A stretch of 64,000 nt of DNA from Epiperipatus broadwayi (GCA_028023455.1 JAQFVV010006199.1:1492001-1556000), one strand, 5' to 3'; shown: positions 14,801 through 29,180, counted from the first letter of the stretch. Numbers and translations are program-made. Notes: generated by a model from the sequence alone, not told the origin.

Positions 14801-15737
14801 TTTTAAATTTAATTATTGATTTTTTTTTATAATTCTTTTTGTATATTCATTATATATATTATAAAGAGATATATACGAAATAATTATTACATTTTAAACA
14901 TGTAAAGTTAATAAATGGATCTTAAATACATTTAATTTTGATAATCTATTTCGAATTACATATAATTTTGATATTATTATTGCTATTGATTGAAATAATG
15001 CTTATTTTATTTTAATATTTTGAATCAATTTATATATTATTGCATTTCTGATGTTAGACTCTAGGGACCCCTGGGAAGATTCTCGGAACGAAATGTGTTT
15101 GTATGTTTTAATTTGTATGGTGTATCTCAAATTAAAGATTATCTTTTATTTTACGCTTGTTGAATGGATTGATTAACAATCGTCTATTATTATGTAAATG
15201 TATGTTTATAAATTGGAATCTGATATAATAAATTGTTTTGAGAATATCATTTATTATATCATCTCTTCGTTATACTTTACAGTGAAATACATATATTTAG
15301 GAATAATCAATTCCAGGCCCATGACTTAGACCAAAATTACGATCCAAAATAATCATTTAAAGTAGGACACCATATAAAAATATACATGTAAAAATACGCA
15401 AGAAAATTAATTGCTATACAAATAGTACAAATAAATTTTAAAGGAAACTAAAATTTATTTTTACAAGTATAAAATTAAAATATAATTAAACATATATATA
15501 TTGTAATTATATATTGGACTATTTTCATCATCTAATATTAATTGTTGAATGTTTTTAGAAAAATTCAAACTTTATATTTTTCGAATACAATGTATTTGAA
15601 AAGTTTAAGTAAAAAATTGATTTTTCTAAATACATTTAATTCATATTAGATTATGGAAATAGTCAAACATATAATCACAATTAAAATACCACCATCACAA
15701 ACTTTCAGAGAACGCAAACTTATATATATATATATTT
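11851..15737. other. AT-rich non-coding stretch with microsatellites
   Basis: No gene is supportable. It holds two (TA)n tracts at about 11917-11931 and 11962-11977 flanked by short inverted TTTTTAATTACA-type arms, a (CA)n(TA)n tract near 12449-12470, and long T or A runs (13329-13338, 13361-13376, 14180-14199). The small open frame at 12978-13202 has no recognisable domain and is probably chance. Confidence 0.5.
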
Positions 15738-15925
15738 AGAAGAACGTGAACTCAAACTTTCTAGCTCCCCATAGCTATCCACTCACTATACAACCGATAC
15801 ATATGACCACGTACATGGGAAAAAGATCTCCCATATATGTATTTCGTGCTGAACAAGCACTCATCTGTTAGTCCAGATAACCATCTCTACACATATATAA
15901 AATTAATGCTCAGCTTATACTAAGA
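15738..15925 (-). repeat. SINE-like repeat, third copy of the 16.1-16.5 kb family
   Basis: It aligns with the foldback arms at 16.2 kb: GAACTCAAACTTTC, TAGCTCCCCATAGCTATCCA, then a CATATGACCAC block, then a section with GTGCTGAAC and GCTCAGCTTATA. It differs from the others by an extra GCACTCATCTG-type segment near 15856. A (TA)n tract (15721-15736) sits at its left edge. In reverse complement the GAGTTCAMGT motif resembles a tRNA B-box, so a tRNA-derived SINE is possible but not secure. Confidence 0.55.
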
Positions 15926-16147
15926 AAGCAAATCTTTAAACTTTAATAGATAGGTTTCAATCTTCTCCATCCTTCAACTCTTCAGCCATCCATATCGTTG
16001 AAAATCTGAGGATGAGGTATTCAAAGCCCTTGTTGATGCCAATATTATTGTCATACCCATGTTGACTAAGTCATGCTGACTCCTCACATTTAGAATTTTA
16101 ATATGTCCATTTAAATATACAGAAGAAGGATGGGCAAAATACAAACT

Positions 16148-16552
16148 GAATATGTAATATTTAAATACATGTATATTATCTATAGTAAACTTAATGTAAT
16201 TAGAAGGACTTGAACTCAGACTTTCAAGCTCCCATAGGTATCCATTCCATCTTGTACAACTGATGCACATGACCATATATTTGTGAAAAAGATAAATCTT
16301 TTTGAAGATAGGTATTTCATGCTGAATATAAGCTGAGCACTGATTGTATATATGTGTGGGAGATGGTTCAGCACTAAATATATATATTGGAGATCATTTA
16401 TCTTTTTCACATGTATGTGGTCATATGTATCAGTTCTATAAGATGGAGTGGATAACTATGGGGAGCTTGAAAGTCTGAGTTTAAGTTCTTCTAATTACAT
16501 TAAGTTTAGTATAGATAATATACATATATTTAAATATTACATATACCTTAAC
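16148..16552. repeat. Foldback element with about 150 bp inverted arms
   Basis: The left arm (about 16148-16295) and right arm (about 16395-16552) are inverted copies of one sequence: ATATTTAAATACATGTATA, TTAATGTAATTAGAAG, ACTCAGACTTTCAAGCTCCC, TATCCAYTCCATCTT and GAAAAAGATAAAT blocks, with scattered mismatches. The unpaired centre (about 16300-16390) matches the inner part of the 15.7 kb copy. Each arm contains a tRNA B-box-like stretch, so this may be two head-to-head SINE-like copies. Confidence 0.75.
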
Positions 16553-16575
16553 AAAAATTCATAGGTTTTTGATAT

Positions 16576-16801
16576 CAACTTTTCTTTTCTGCAAGATAAG
16601 ATTCAGTAGTAATCCTGTCTGCACCAGCAATCTTGTTATAGAAATCTGTTTTTTTTTTCAGAATCTAGTAAGCCACACTTTTCTGGCAGTCAACCTTCTC
16701 ACAAGAATAGCACTTGTACTAGGAGACTTATGAGAATATTTTTTTAACAAGTGCTTAACTTTATCACAAATAATCATCACATTGTCACTATTGCCTGTCA
16801 T
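16576..16801 (-). pseudogene. Possible Tigger/pogo-type transposase N-terminal remnant
   Basis: A minus-strand reading starts at ATG 16801 and runs for 47 codons, ending ...LTARKVWLTRF, then stops at an A-tract. In the next frame it resumes with DFYNKIAGADRITTESYL. The pattern (short helix, then W-L-x-R-F, then an F-Y/H-N-x-K-I-x-G-x-A/xx stretch) resembles the CENP-B-type second helix-turn-helix of Tigger/jerky transposases. No DDE catalytic domain is visible; the sequence runs straight into the foldback element at 16552. The match is from motif memory, so treat as tentative. Confidence 0.4.
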
Positions 16802-16830
16802 TTCTTTTGATTAATCCATACTACCAAAAT

Positions 16831-19800
16831 GTTCATACATTACAATGCAAACTACTTAAATTGAAGATCTTTTTCCTTATCTTTGCTTTTTTTTTTTAAT
16901 TTGTCACTTTAAATCAAATAGTATTCAAAACTTAAACCATAGATTGTTTTACAGCTTTCTCTTTTAGAATTTTTTTTTTTCACCTCAATACTGATCAATT
17001 TTTTGATACTATTTTTCTGGTTCATGATTAAAATTAATATCTATACAACAAGAATTTAAGTGAAATGAAAAACTGCTAAAGTTTATTAAATAAATTGTGT
17101 AAGAAATATATTACAATAATAGATGCATACAAGCTCCAAAAACCATGATAAATGTGTTTGATACTTTACTGAAAACTGAAACGCATTAAAAATTTTGTAC
17201 TCATGGTTTGCCAATCAGCCTATTTATAACATTTTCTTTTTAAATCAATGGCATTCATTGATACAGCTATTTCTTGATTAGCATTTAGATGTTTTGCCAT
17301 TTAAGCAAATTAAATTGATAACTAAATTTTAGCATTTTGATTTCCATCACTTTCATTGAACTTTCATTTTTAATAGTTATATATATATATTTAATATTAA
17401 TACTATTTTGATTTTATAACACATGGCTAAAATTATTGCAGTATGCATATTTAGGAGAATATTTACATATAAAAATGTGTACATTCTTACCATTAAAAAT
17501 AGAATTATGCAAACTAATTTGTAGAGTAAGTTTTTCTCAGCAAAAATATCTATTGTTTTTGTGCTCATCATGTGTTTTGTATTTGTTGTATAAAGTTTAA
17601 TTTAGTGAGGAAGTGTTTTTTTTTTACTAGTCATTCACTATATAAGCTTTATAGATCCATGAATCACCATTATTATTGATCATTATAGATTAATTGCAAG
17701 ATGAATATCTCTTTAAGATAAATCCAGTTTTTCTTATTCACAGTTTCTTTTTTTCACATCATTTCATAAAATTTCTTATGTCACCTGTTTCCCTTACAAA
17801 TGACTTTTCTATGGCTTTAACAATCTCATAGGACTTCAACTGCTTAACTAATTAATATAACCTATCTTGAAACATGTTTAGTCTAACACCTTTTCAGCTC
17901 TTTTTATATGCATTATAAAATATATAAATGTACACATAAATGTATTGAAAAATGTCAGCATACTAAAATTGGTTATTTTTATAAAATAAATAAATTAATT
18001 TGTTTCTTTTATAGAAATAATTGCTTTTAGTTTCTGTCTTAAACAGCATTTGTCTTATTTTTTTTATGCTTAATGCTGTAATTCAAAAAAAAATTGCATT
18101 CTTAGAAAGCTATGATTTGCAAAGTAATAAACAGCATTATCATTTCAAATGTTTTTAAATTCTAAACAATAATAATTTAATGAGGAGTATATTTTTAGAA
18201 ATTAATTAATTTGCTAATTTGAAAAACATTCAATAGAAGTGATTCAGTTTTTTTTTTTTTAATTTTTAAAAATAATACATCTAATAAGAAAATTTATTTC
18301 AAAATGTAATTAGTTTTTAATTGTGAATAGAGGGGTGGATATGAGGTAAATGGCTTCTGTTTAAATGAAATCAAAAGATTTTGTACATAATATAAGTATA
18401 TATATATCTGTAGACATTGTTAGCCAAATTAAACATTTCCCCATTTTAAAAATTTTATATGCTATATATACACACTCACACCCACAAAATAGACTGCTTC
18501 TGTTATTCTTTTTTAATCTATAATTATAAAATCATTGCACCACTGGCATTTTCCCTCCTATTCCTATTATAATTTAATGAAAGCGGTTTCATTAATTCTA
18601 ATATCTTGTTCTCAAATTCTCCATTTTTGTTATAAAGGTATAAATGGAAAATTAGAAAATCTTTATTTTTTTTGTTCTATTTCTGTTTATCTTGCTGTGA
18701 ATCAAGAATAGTTTTAAATAATAATTAAAAAATGTATAAATTTATATATATGTAAATATGTTAGATAGACTTTAATCATCTGTCATTTGCAATAATATGA
18801 TAGAAAGATTTCATTTTAGACATTTTTGACTTTATTGTATGTAGTAACTATTGGTAACTCATTTCTGTACATTTAGTCTTATCCTTTTATAACTCAAAAC
18901 ATATATTCTGAATTACAGTAGAATGTTCATTATAAACATGTCATTTTTATCATTGTCCTCAGTCTTACCATACATTCAGATAGAATCAGTTCATAAGTAA
19001 GACTTTGATGTCAGCTTGAAGGACCAAAATAATAGAGGTTTTTTTTTTCCAATTTGTAATTAAACTAAGAAGGATGGTCATTTGTAACTGCTTTAAAACA
19101 AAATCAAATGTCTTGTGTGAGTTAAAATGTCTTCTAATTACTAGAATTTAATACTTCTCATTAGTTGTCAAAGCTATATTATGATTTAATACTATCATAT
19201 TTCTGTTTTTTAATTATTGTAGTTACACTTATTTGACTAATCCATTTAAGCTGGCAACTTTACTTTTTATCTAAGAATATATAGATGCTTGCTTTCAACT
19301 AATAATTATTTAATTATATTGGTTTATTATGATCCAATTATTTAAATATATATATATTTGGAAAAAATTCTAGCTTTGCCCACATTCAAATTTTTAATTA
19401 TAAGCATATACTAACCATCATGCCATGATATAAAGTAAATTGTCATATGATATAAATAAATTAATTTTAATTAATTCAAATTTCTTTTTTAAATATGACT
19501 ATTGATTTTATCCTATAATGATAAGGTTTGATCACTTCTATCAATCTACATCATTTTTAATAATACAGAGGAGTTGCAATATTTGCTGTTTTGTTCCATG
19601 TGCTCCTTGGTACATTGTATATTGTAAATAGTAGCTCATGTTTTGTTGATAAGCTTTGATTATAATACAATATGTATTGTTCACTGTTTACAGAACATTT
19701 TAACACCCACAGATACATATGCACAATACAGAATCTTTTTATGGGTATAATATGCATTGTGCAAATTAAGATTATAGTATAAACAAAGAATTAAAAATAA

Positions 19801-21385
19801 TAATGTACTTAATAATAAATTGAGAAAGTGCATGTACATATATATAGTTATTATGTTCACTCACATTCACTCAAAAAATTAAAAATTATAAAAAACTTTC
19901 TGTATTTTATCTTATTTTTTTTTAAAAAATTAAATAAACCATGATATATCACTGATCTTCTCAAGACATTGATATAACCAAAGAACCAAAATGATCACAA
20001 TTAAACATCCTAATATTCTTCTTTTTCCATAACTTTTTTGCCAATGGAAACTTAATAGCATTGACAGATATGGCTTTTTTAATGATTTTGATGTTTATAA
20101 GTTTATGTTGACTTCACTTCCTATTAGATAAACTCTAAATACCATCTTTAAACTTTCTGAGCATTATAAAACTTTTATCAGTTATTTTTATCTGCCACTA
20201 CTATGCTACTCAACTTTGGTTTTATTACTTAAAAAAAAAAAAAAAACCTTTTGGATTTGCTTAAATTTTGTAACCTAATTTTATATTTGGAAAATATTTT
20301 ATTATATAAAGTTAAAAAAAAGTGAAGAACAAATTATTAATAAACATATGTTTAAATTTTTACATTTGAAAATTTGAATTTGTAAAACAAAAATGTAGTT
20401 CCTGCCATATAAAATTTATGAATTTAATTACTTTATATTTTGTTTATTTATATTATTTTTGGATATTATATAATTGATAGTATATATTGATGTAGCTTAT
20501 TGTAAACTGACAATGAGGGGCCAAGCAAATGATGATTTATTTCTTTATCATACAATTATTTGCTTTAAAAACCAGTTAATGTTTGATGATCAAAGTAACA
20601 TGCTGACCTTAATATCATTTGTAATTAAGATTAATAATTAAAATAATTTTACTGTATTTTTTATTTGCAAATCAATTTAGGAGTCTTTTCATTCTCTATA
20701 AAGCGACTGTGTAAAACTGTTCATAATATAATTATTAATGAATAACTGACTTAGTTGTTTGTAAGGTCACGACATTTAAGGCATTCGAAAGCATTGGAAA
20801 TGACAGGTTGCAATGCCTTAATCCAGAATCTTTTATTCTAAAGTTTGTCATACTATCACTGTGTAAATCATGTAGGTTAAAATAATCTAATGTCATGTAA
20901 AATTCAAACACCAGAAGTGAACTAAGTTTTGATCTGAGTATCTTTCACTTGAGTCTGTTACTTTATTATAGATCAAAAAGTCATAAGATCATCCCTAATT
21001 ATTAATAAAGTGTGAGAATGACTGTAAAAATAACAAAATGTATCAAATAAAATAAAACGAGCCTGCTTTTTTTTTTAAATGATAGTGTTTATAATAAATT
21101 TAATTTATGAAACCATTGTTTAAGTAACGTTATATTTTATAAATATTGCACATTTAATTTAATAGAATTTGCATAAAATTTTAATTACAAATTTAATTTG
21201 AATAGCTATTGTATAGTCATTAATATCTGTCAAGTAAAGCAACTTTTTTCCCTCTACCCCCCCCCCCTGGATTTATTAAAGTATTTTTATAGATTAGAAA
21301 ATAAATATTAATTATTTAAAGCATGTTAAAAATAATAATCACATGATCACATTTCCTATACTAGCACATTAATTGTTGATAAACA
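16831..21385. other. AT-rich non-coding stretch
   Basis: No coding region, RNA gene or defined transposon is supportable. Open frames at 17377-17571 and 19557-19757 are short, biased in composition and lack domains. Small (TA)n tracts occur at about 17378-17391, 18401-18408 and 19346-19357. A run of C (about 21258-21267) is conspicuous against the AT background. Confidence 0.5.
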
Positions 21386-21480
21386 GAGCAAAACTCTCCA
21401 TACAGTATTGCCACCTGTGCTAAACAGAGTAATCAATGGATGCACAAGCCTTCTGGCATACTGTATGGAGAGTTTTGCTC
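21386..21480. mobile_element. 95 bp palindromic MITE
   Basis: The terminal inverted repeats at 21386-21413 and 21454-21480 are nearly perfect: the element starts GAGCAAAACTCTCCATACAG and ends with its reverse complement. The loop includes AGAGTAATCAATGGATG and AAGCCTTCTGGCA, both also present in the 200 bp palindrome at 51964-52163, so the two belong to one family. No transposase is encoded. No clear target-site duplication was found. Confidence 0.75.
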
Positions 21481-23597
21481 ATGTTAAAAATAAATATAGA
21501 AAAAAGTTTACAATTGTTTTTTAATAAGGAACAATAATATATATAAAAGAAGAAAAGATAATCAAGTATTTCCTGATAATTAATATATTTTAACTGAAGT
21601 AATATTTAACATTTTACATAAATAATAGAATCATTAATATTTTAACTTGTTTTTTTTTTTTTGTACCTATTAAAATTGTACAAAAAAAAATATTAGAAAT
21701 GAAATAATATTTGATTATATTACTTGAGAAGGCAATCTTTTAAGATCATAGTAATGGGAAAAAAGTTTCCAAAAGCATGTTTAATCTAATTATGATTTTT
21801 AGAAAGAGAATAAAAGATTCTAAATTAACGCAAGTTGAAATTAGTTATTAAATGGAGAAAAATGGCTGAAATTTATATTGCATATGCTTGAATAGTGCAA
21901 TCAACATTCTGTTTATTAGGGAAACCAAAATTGATATTTGCGTGTGTGCATTTGCTAACTCATAAATAATTGACTTTATATATCTGCATACATCTCTATG
22001 CATTATATGCATAAAAAAAGTATATGAATAACAGAAAAACACTTTTATCTTACATACAAAAGATTATATGTATTTTTTAAAATTAAAGTTTCAAATTCTT
22101 TCAGATAAGTTACCATTTCTACACTAAATCATTTGATAGTATAGAATGAACATATATTTTTTTAATGGCTACTCATTTATGAAAATTTACACTAGAAATG
22201 AATTGGCTGCACATTTATACTTTCATTTAATGAAACATCTAAATACAATCCTTTTTATACTGAAATATAGCATATTCCCAAAAATGAAGTTTATGACACT
22301 TCTTAACAAGTTATTGTATCTTAGTGATAGATTGGAGAGCTAAAGATTTCTGATTGAAACTTAGCCTGACACTTGTACCTGTGCAACTAGGTATTCAGTT
22401 ATTTTTGTTTTAATTAGACTCGTTTTAAATTAGATACAATAAGTAATAATGTGTGATAGATTTATTGCAGACTATTTTCTATTATAGGTGTCCGGTACTA
22501 TCAACAGCTACTGAGCTGTCCAGAATTTGCCAGTTGAGATCCATTCAAACTGTCAGTGCTATATAATAAATAACTTCACTGAAAACTCCAAAACTGCAAT
22601 TATTAAACTTTAATATATTTAATAAGATCTGCAGCCATGATAAACAAAAGAATACTAGAATATATTTCAAATAAAAATATTTCTACATATTTTAACTTTT
22701 ATGGCGTCTGGTTATTTTAGTCATTTATATAAAACAAATATACTTTTTATTGCTAAATATTTTTTTATATTTCACATGTTTAACATAATGCTACCAGTAT
22801 GCTTTTTTTTTTAAACGAAAATATTTTTGAACAATAAATTGAAATGCCTGTTATAATAACAATATTAAATATAAATAGTAAGAAAATAAAAAAGCAATAT
22901 TAATATATCACTGGTACAAAATTATTTATTTACACTTGTAAATATAACTCTTGTTTGTTTAGGATTGTATTATTTTCATTTTTTAATTTAAAGTAGAAAT
23001 TAATCTTTAAATTATATTCATATCTTTGCTTTCTTTAGTTGACTTTTTTGTCTGAAAACATTTAAAAAGAAATTTTTGTTTTAGATATAATATGTGTTTT
23101 AAAAGCAGTTTTTAAAAAAAAAAAAAAAAAAAACGAAATTAACTTACATTTATTTAAAATTGAGTTCTATGAGGATTGAAAAACTAACTACTTCCATGAA
23201 GTGTAAACTTAGACTTAAAAAGTAATATAATCAAAGGAAATTCAAATTACCTCGTTGGTTTTAAATAAAAGAAAATAAATGTATCTAATTATTAGAAAAT
23301 AATGTTTTAAAATCACTTTTCTTAAAAATAAAATAGTCTTATTTTTTAAAAAATAGTTCTACTTTTTTTTTATAGTTAAATTTTGTAAATCTGCTTAAAA
23401 AGAAAGTGTTCTTTCTATAGATTTTAATTAATTTCTTACAGTTAGCTATCTTTGTGCAATGACCACATTATAACACATTTTCCCAGTTAAAGGCCAATTA
23501 TGTTAAATATTTATATTCTATTCAGTTGTTCTAAGAAACTGCTCTGAATTATAATATTTTTCACCCAAGAAAACCTTCATTTTAATATATATATATT
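21481..23597. other. AT-rich non-coding stretch
   Basis: No gene is supportable. Open frames at 21848-22042 and 22146-22343 are short and without recognisable motifs. A small less AT-rich patch at about 22485-22560 (GGTGTCCGGTAC, GAGCTGTCCAG) is unexplained. Long A/T runs occur at about 21650-21662 and 23115-23134. Confidence 0.5.
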
Positions 23598-26500
23598 CTA
23601 ACCTTGCCGTTTGCATATTCACTTTCGGGCAATATATTATTAAATAAAATGGGTTAGCTCATTTGATGATTACGTTTGATTAAATGCAAATAATTAATAA
23701 ATAAAATATTCTGCATTAATATTAAATGTTCCACTAGCTCAAATTCAAAATAAGATTAAGGTTCATTTTATAAAATAAATAAATAAATATTTATTATTTC
23801 ATGAGACTTGGAAGTGAAAATACAGGTGACAAGAAAGATTACATTGAGCCAATATCCCATAGGATACTACCTCAATGGCATAAAAACACTATTCCCCTAT
23901 TACTATCTCAAATAATAAACTTATAGCATTCTCACGACTTTAATAACTCCTACTCATTAAGATTAAACTAATAATTAAATCTTAATCTTTTATCTACTAT
24001 AATTTAACTTAATAAAATCTCAGGTTCATAAAACTATTCTAAGTTAATTAAAATCACTGTAGTAAAACATAAGGGATTTTTATGTCACACTCTACTACAC
24101 CTAAACTAATGATAGTAATAATAATAAATAATAATAATATTCTTTATTGTATGAACTAATTCTGTATATCTTTTTCTTCACTATAATTTTATTATTATAA
24201 TAAAATAAATAAAATACTGTAATATAATCTTTTATTTTCATATAATAACATAAGAAAAATGTGGTAGCATTTATAATCTGACAAATATATATGTGTGGCA
24301 ACGGATAGCATATAATTCAATGTACTCTTTGATAACCAATTTATGACCATAAGATAATGTAAAAATATGATTACTTAATTAAATGAATACCAAGAAAATA
24401 TTCGAATTCTTAAAGTTATTCTTTATTTATTTCTGTGCAAAATTATATGTTTGTTTCTATTATTCTGGGTGTATCATGCGTTTGAATGAAAAAAAAATAG
24501 TCTTAACACACAAATTTTTGAAAACAAATTTTAACAAAGTTTTATTATAATAATAAAAAAAAACAATTTATTTACAGTATTTACACTAGATATCCTCAAT
24601 TTACACCGTTCTACATTTTTTATTACTTAGTTATTAAAAACAAATCAGGAATTTAATTAAGTCTTCATTCTGACTTAAAATAATAATAATACAACAATAC
24701 AATTTCTTTTATCTTTTTGAAATCAATCTTATGATAAAATTACATTTTATTATACTAATTTTAATATATCATATCTTGAAATATTATTTTACTATGCTTC
24801 CTTTTATTAAACATCTATTGAAACATAGTACAGAAAAACAAAATAATAATAACAATTGAGAGCATGGATATTTTTCACTAGACAATTTCATTTTGCAATG
24901 TTAAAAGATATAATATAAAAAAAATATCTACTGATAATTTATTACTAAATTGTGTGAATATCGTTGTTCACTACACAATGACTATTAAATATAATACATA
25001 TCCCATTTAATATTACTCTAATACTATATAGTTGTAACTATTGATATATTCCCTATTATTTAATAAATATAAATTGTACTTATGCTTATTGTTTATATCA
25101 TTTTACTTTATAACATTGTATTTTAAAAATATGCAGTACTCATTTTAAAATGAAATAAAATATTTAAAAATTATTTAATATTTCAAAAGAAACTTTGCTT
25201 TACATATTTTATTCCTAAAGTTTATTTTATTTTCCAAATATAAAATCTAAATATATTTTATGATTCTTTTTTCTTTTGGTTCCATTGGATTTTCAATTCC
25301 AATTTGCACAAACTATACTTCTTCTTACAAGTAAATGAACTTATCTCATTCAAACAATAGCATATCTTAAATTCTAAATTGTCTATTATTTCTTTTACAA
25401 TATATATATCATACTGTACGATGTAGTTACATTGGAAATCTATATAGTGAATAGATGAGTAGGCAAGGGAAGCAAAACTAGAGTATAACTCATAGCACAT
25501 ATCATAGAAAAATTCCATGGCACAGTGTATCTATAAGAAATAGAGGCATGACCTATTCTGTCTAATGTCCTCCAATACTATCAATGATGTTAAAGCTATT
25601 CCTTCAGCTTTATTAAAACATCAATACTTAAAGAAAAATAGACACTGTCCAAAATAAATATATCAGTCACAGGGCATTGTTAACTGTACTATATACTTAA
25701 GAAGATTATAAAATACTATTCATATTCCCTTATTATATCCTACCATAACATTATCTCTTGGGTTTATGTTCATAATACTACAGCCAAGTCACTACCTTAT
25801 CATCATTTCCTGAAAGATTTATCAAATCTTACATTGACAGAAAAACTAACTTGCATATTCAAAATAATAAACAAAATTCAATTATAATTAGAGTGATCTT
25901 ACTAATCCACAAGAAAAGTTTGCTTTACTTTCTTATTCTATATTCTAAAACATATACAAACTCATCATATGAATCATTGGAACATCCAATAATATGAAAG
26001 TTTTAAAAGAATCATATAAATACTTATTATCATGTTGTGTTATATTACTAGTATAAAATTATAATATGCATATTCCCAAAATAAATCCTAATCTCATAAT
26101 TTTAAAGTGTTGTATAAATGTGTTTGCATATAATTTAACATTCATACTTTCATACATTATAATTCGTAGGCAATCTACAAAAAAGAAAAACAAAATATAC
26201 ATCATAAAAATATATCAATATTCATTAACTATTACCAAGTGATATTGACTTGTCATCACCTTTGCAGTCTTCTTTTCCCATCAATTAGATACAACATTGC
26301 ATACATGAAATAAAATACATCTATACTTTTATTTAAAATGTTCCTATTTAAATTATTAAATTACTCTACTATAAGATTCTAATATTCTCAATAAATTAAT
26401 ATTCATGTTCTAACTCTTATAAAAATAATATTACATTTTAAAAAAATAAATGAGTCAAACTACATTTACTAATTCTTCAGCTGAGATGAAATTTTTTTTA

Positions 26501-28672
26501 TAAAGTTCAAAAAATGTTTTTATTTTCTTGAGAGTTTTTTTTTTTTAAATGCTCTCTTAAATAGTAATTCTACAACTCCCCTGTTGCATGAACAAGACAA
26601 AGCTGTTTCCTGCAGTGATTGTTATACTCCTTCCAGTACGAAAACCTCAGATTTTTTTTAAAAAAAATAATAATAAAAAATAATATGATGTCTTTTAAAA
26701 TCTTGAAAAATTAAATAAAATAATCATCAATCTGTCCTGGAAAAGTTTTATAGAATAATAATTTATGTTTCTATTGTCCAGAACGATGACTATTAAAAAC
26801 ATAACAAAATCATAACTTTTAAAATAATTCCGTGAAGCTTCCTTTAGTATTCCTTATCAGCCTGGTGATGCATCAAATCCCATTGACTTAACTTGAACTA
26901 TCCAGATAAGCTTTTTGCGCACTATAAAATATTTTACGTAATTCCATACTTTCATTTATTTATGTATTCCTTTTCTTTTAGATTTCTTCTTTTAGTAAAA
27001 TTTATTACCATTTATTATCTACTTTCAGCGGTTTCATTATTATCTTAAAATTATCCATTTTTAAATAATTTTAGCAAAAAAAAATGCATATAACCCTCTA
27101 TCATTCAGGTTTTATACATATGCTTTTCTAAATATTTCCTCAGTCTTTACTTAAAATAATTTCTTGCAAATATTTTAAATGTTTCCTTCAAAAATGATAT
27201 AACATTTATTTCTCTAGCATTGTTTTCCATAAAATTATATAATACACTTGTCATATCACTTGTTAATCTTGGACAAGCCTAACTTGCTGTTATATAAAAT
27301 AATGTGTACTTTACTTTTAGTCAGCAAATAGATTTTCTATTAAGCTTCTTGTACAATGTCCATAAGAATAATTTATTCACTGGAATAGTCCTCTGCGTTA
27401 ATATTATCAATATTATGTTCACAATTATTATATTTCTCATTAAAATTTCCATTACATACATTTTAATTATCGGCATTTTCATATTTTTTATTGCGAAGTA
27501 GGTTAAGTTTTCGATGAATACTCCTGGTAAGAACTTTAAAAATTAGCAATGCATATTAAAATGAAGTTATTAAACTATTTTTATTATGACACTCTCTTTG
27601 CAAATACTTATAATAAATGTCCTATTAGCTTTGCAAATAAATTGTACGAGAGCACTAAAAAATTGACTAAATAATAAAAATTACTATCACGTCGATCACC
27701 AACACATTTTAATCACCTTTAATCACCCCTGATACCCCCATGCAATTAGTATTTATATCCTAGAAAATATGTCAGCCTATTGGTTGATTCTTACTTTTCA
27801 TTCGATACCAAATTTGCATAATGTTACAATCTTACACTATTAAATTTCAAAATAAAAAATATGACGTATTATAACTTTAAAAATATTATTTAAATTATTA
27901 CTTTTAAATCAATTATTACTTTACTAAATTGATTAAATACCTTTAAACAACTTTTAAAAACAATATTTAATAAATTTATCCCACTCTTAATATTTAATTT
28001 ATCTATTTTATTTTATAACAAAATATTTAATTTTTATTAGCTGTATTTGTCTTTATTACATTATTTAAAACATTTTATACAACTAACTTAATATTTGCTT
28101 TTATGATAGGTAATAATTATATCCAACTCTATAATGCAATTTTAAAATATTTTGAACTTGACTAATCTAAATACTAGCAAGCATGTGTGTATAACCATAT
28201 TATTATACAAGTCACATGACTAATATAACCTAGACAGACTATCCGATTTTCTGTCTGGGAATAATAAATAAATTGCTTGTTGTATTAAATAAAATAATAC
28301 AATAGAAAATTTGGAAGAATAATTTAGAAAATATAGAAGTAAATATAACTTTCACTACCATAAAACTTACTTTTAAAAATATATGATATTAATTATAATT
28401 ATTAAATATAATTCATAATTTTAAATATAACATTTATTTAACTATAAGTTTAAAACTATTAAAATTGAACATTTAAACATACTTTTAAATATTTATAGCT
28501 GTGTTATTTATTATGGCCAGCTTTTGCAACCATATATAACAATGTTTTTAGCTTTATTTAACTGTTCTTAAGTGATTTATCATAATTTTATGCATTACGT
28601 AATTTCATTTAGCTTTAAATTGTACTTTAAGATATTATTAACAAAATATAACTAACACATCAAGAGAACATT
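23598..28672. repeat. About 5 kb dispersed repeat, copy B
   Basis: This is the second copy of the family at 6907-11850, in the same orientation and collinear throughout. Shared anchors include TTCTAACC at the left edge after (TA)n (from about 23585), CAATATCCCATAGGATACTA, CTCAATGGCATAA (about 23870), AACAATTTATTTACA (about 24562), AAAGCTATTCCTTCAGC (about 25593) and TTATGGCCAGCTTTTGC (about 28511). The minus-strand frame 25258-25518 (86 codons) aligns with a broken frame in copy A, so a protein was probably once encoded here; I cannot identify it. The right edge is near 28.67 kb, where the copies stop matching. Confidence 0.75.
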
Positions 28673-29091
28673 TAAGTTACCTATTAAATCATTCTTTTCT
28701 TTTAAAGACATAATATGTCTTGTTATCAAATATGACAGAATAGCTGACCAACCCATATGGTTCTAGGAACCAATTTTTAATACACAGTTTTCTTTCAAAT
28801 TCTTCATTTTAATTAAAATTGGAATAATTACAAAAAAGATTTCAATAATATATATATATATATTGTAACCTGCTAATAGGACGATGATCCCTAGAAACCA
28901 TGACAAATCCCTAAATTATACTATACTGTTAGATACCATTTGATACTCTTAATTATTTTTAAATTATATTTAATTTATATTACTTAATTCTAAGGAATAA
29001 TACTCCTTTATGTTGTTTATCTTATAATCAATAAAATACAATATAAATCTTTATTATATTATAATAACACCTTATAAATACATTAATATAA

Positions 29092-29093
<2 letters not shown>

Positions 29094-29180
<87 letters not shown>
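29094..29180. repeat. (TA)n microsatellite inside the left PLE terminal repeat
   Basis: About 85 bp of nearly pure TA, the longest such tract in the window. It interrupts the left inverted repeat of the PLE at 28983-30157; the right arm has only a short TA stretch, so the tract expanded after insertion or replication errors differ between the arms. Confidence 0.85.
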
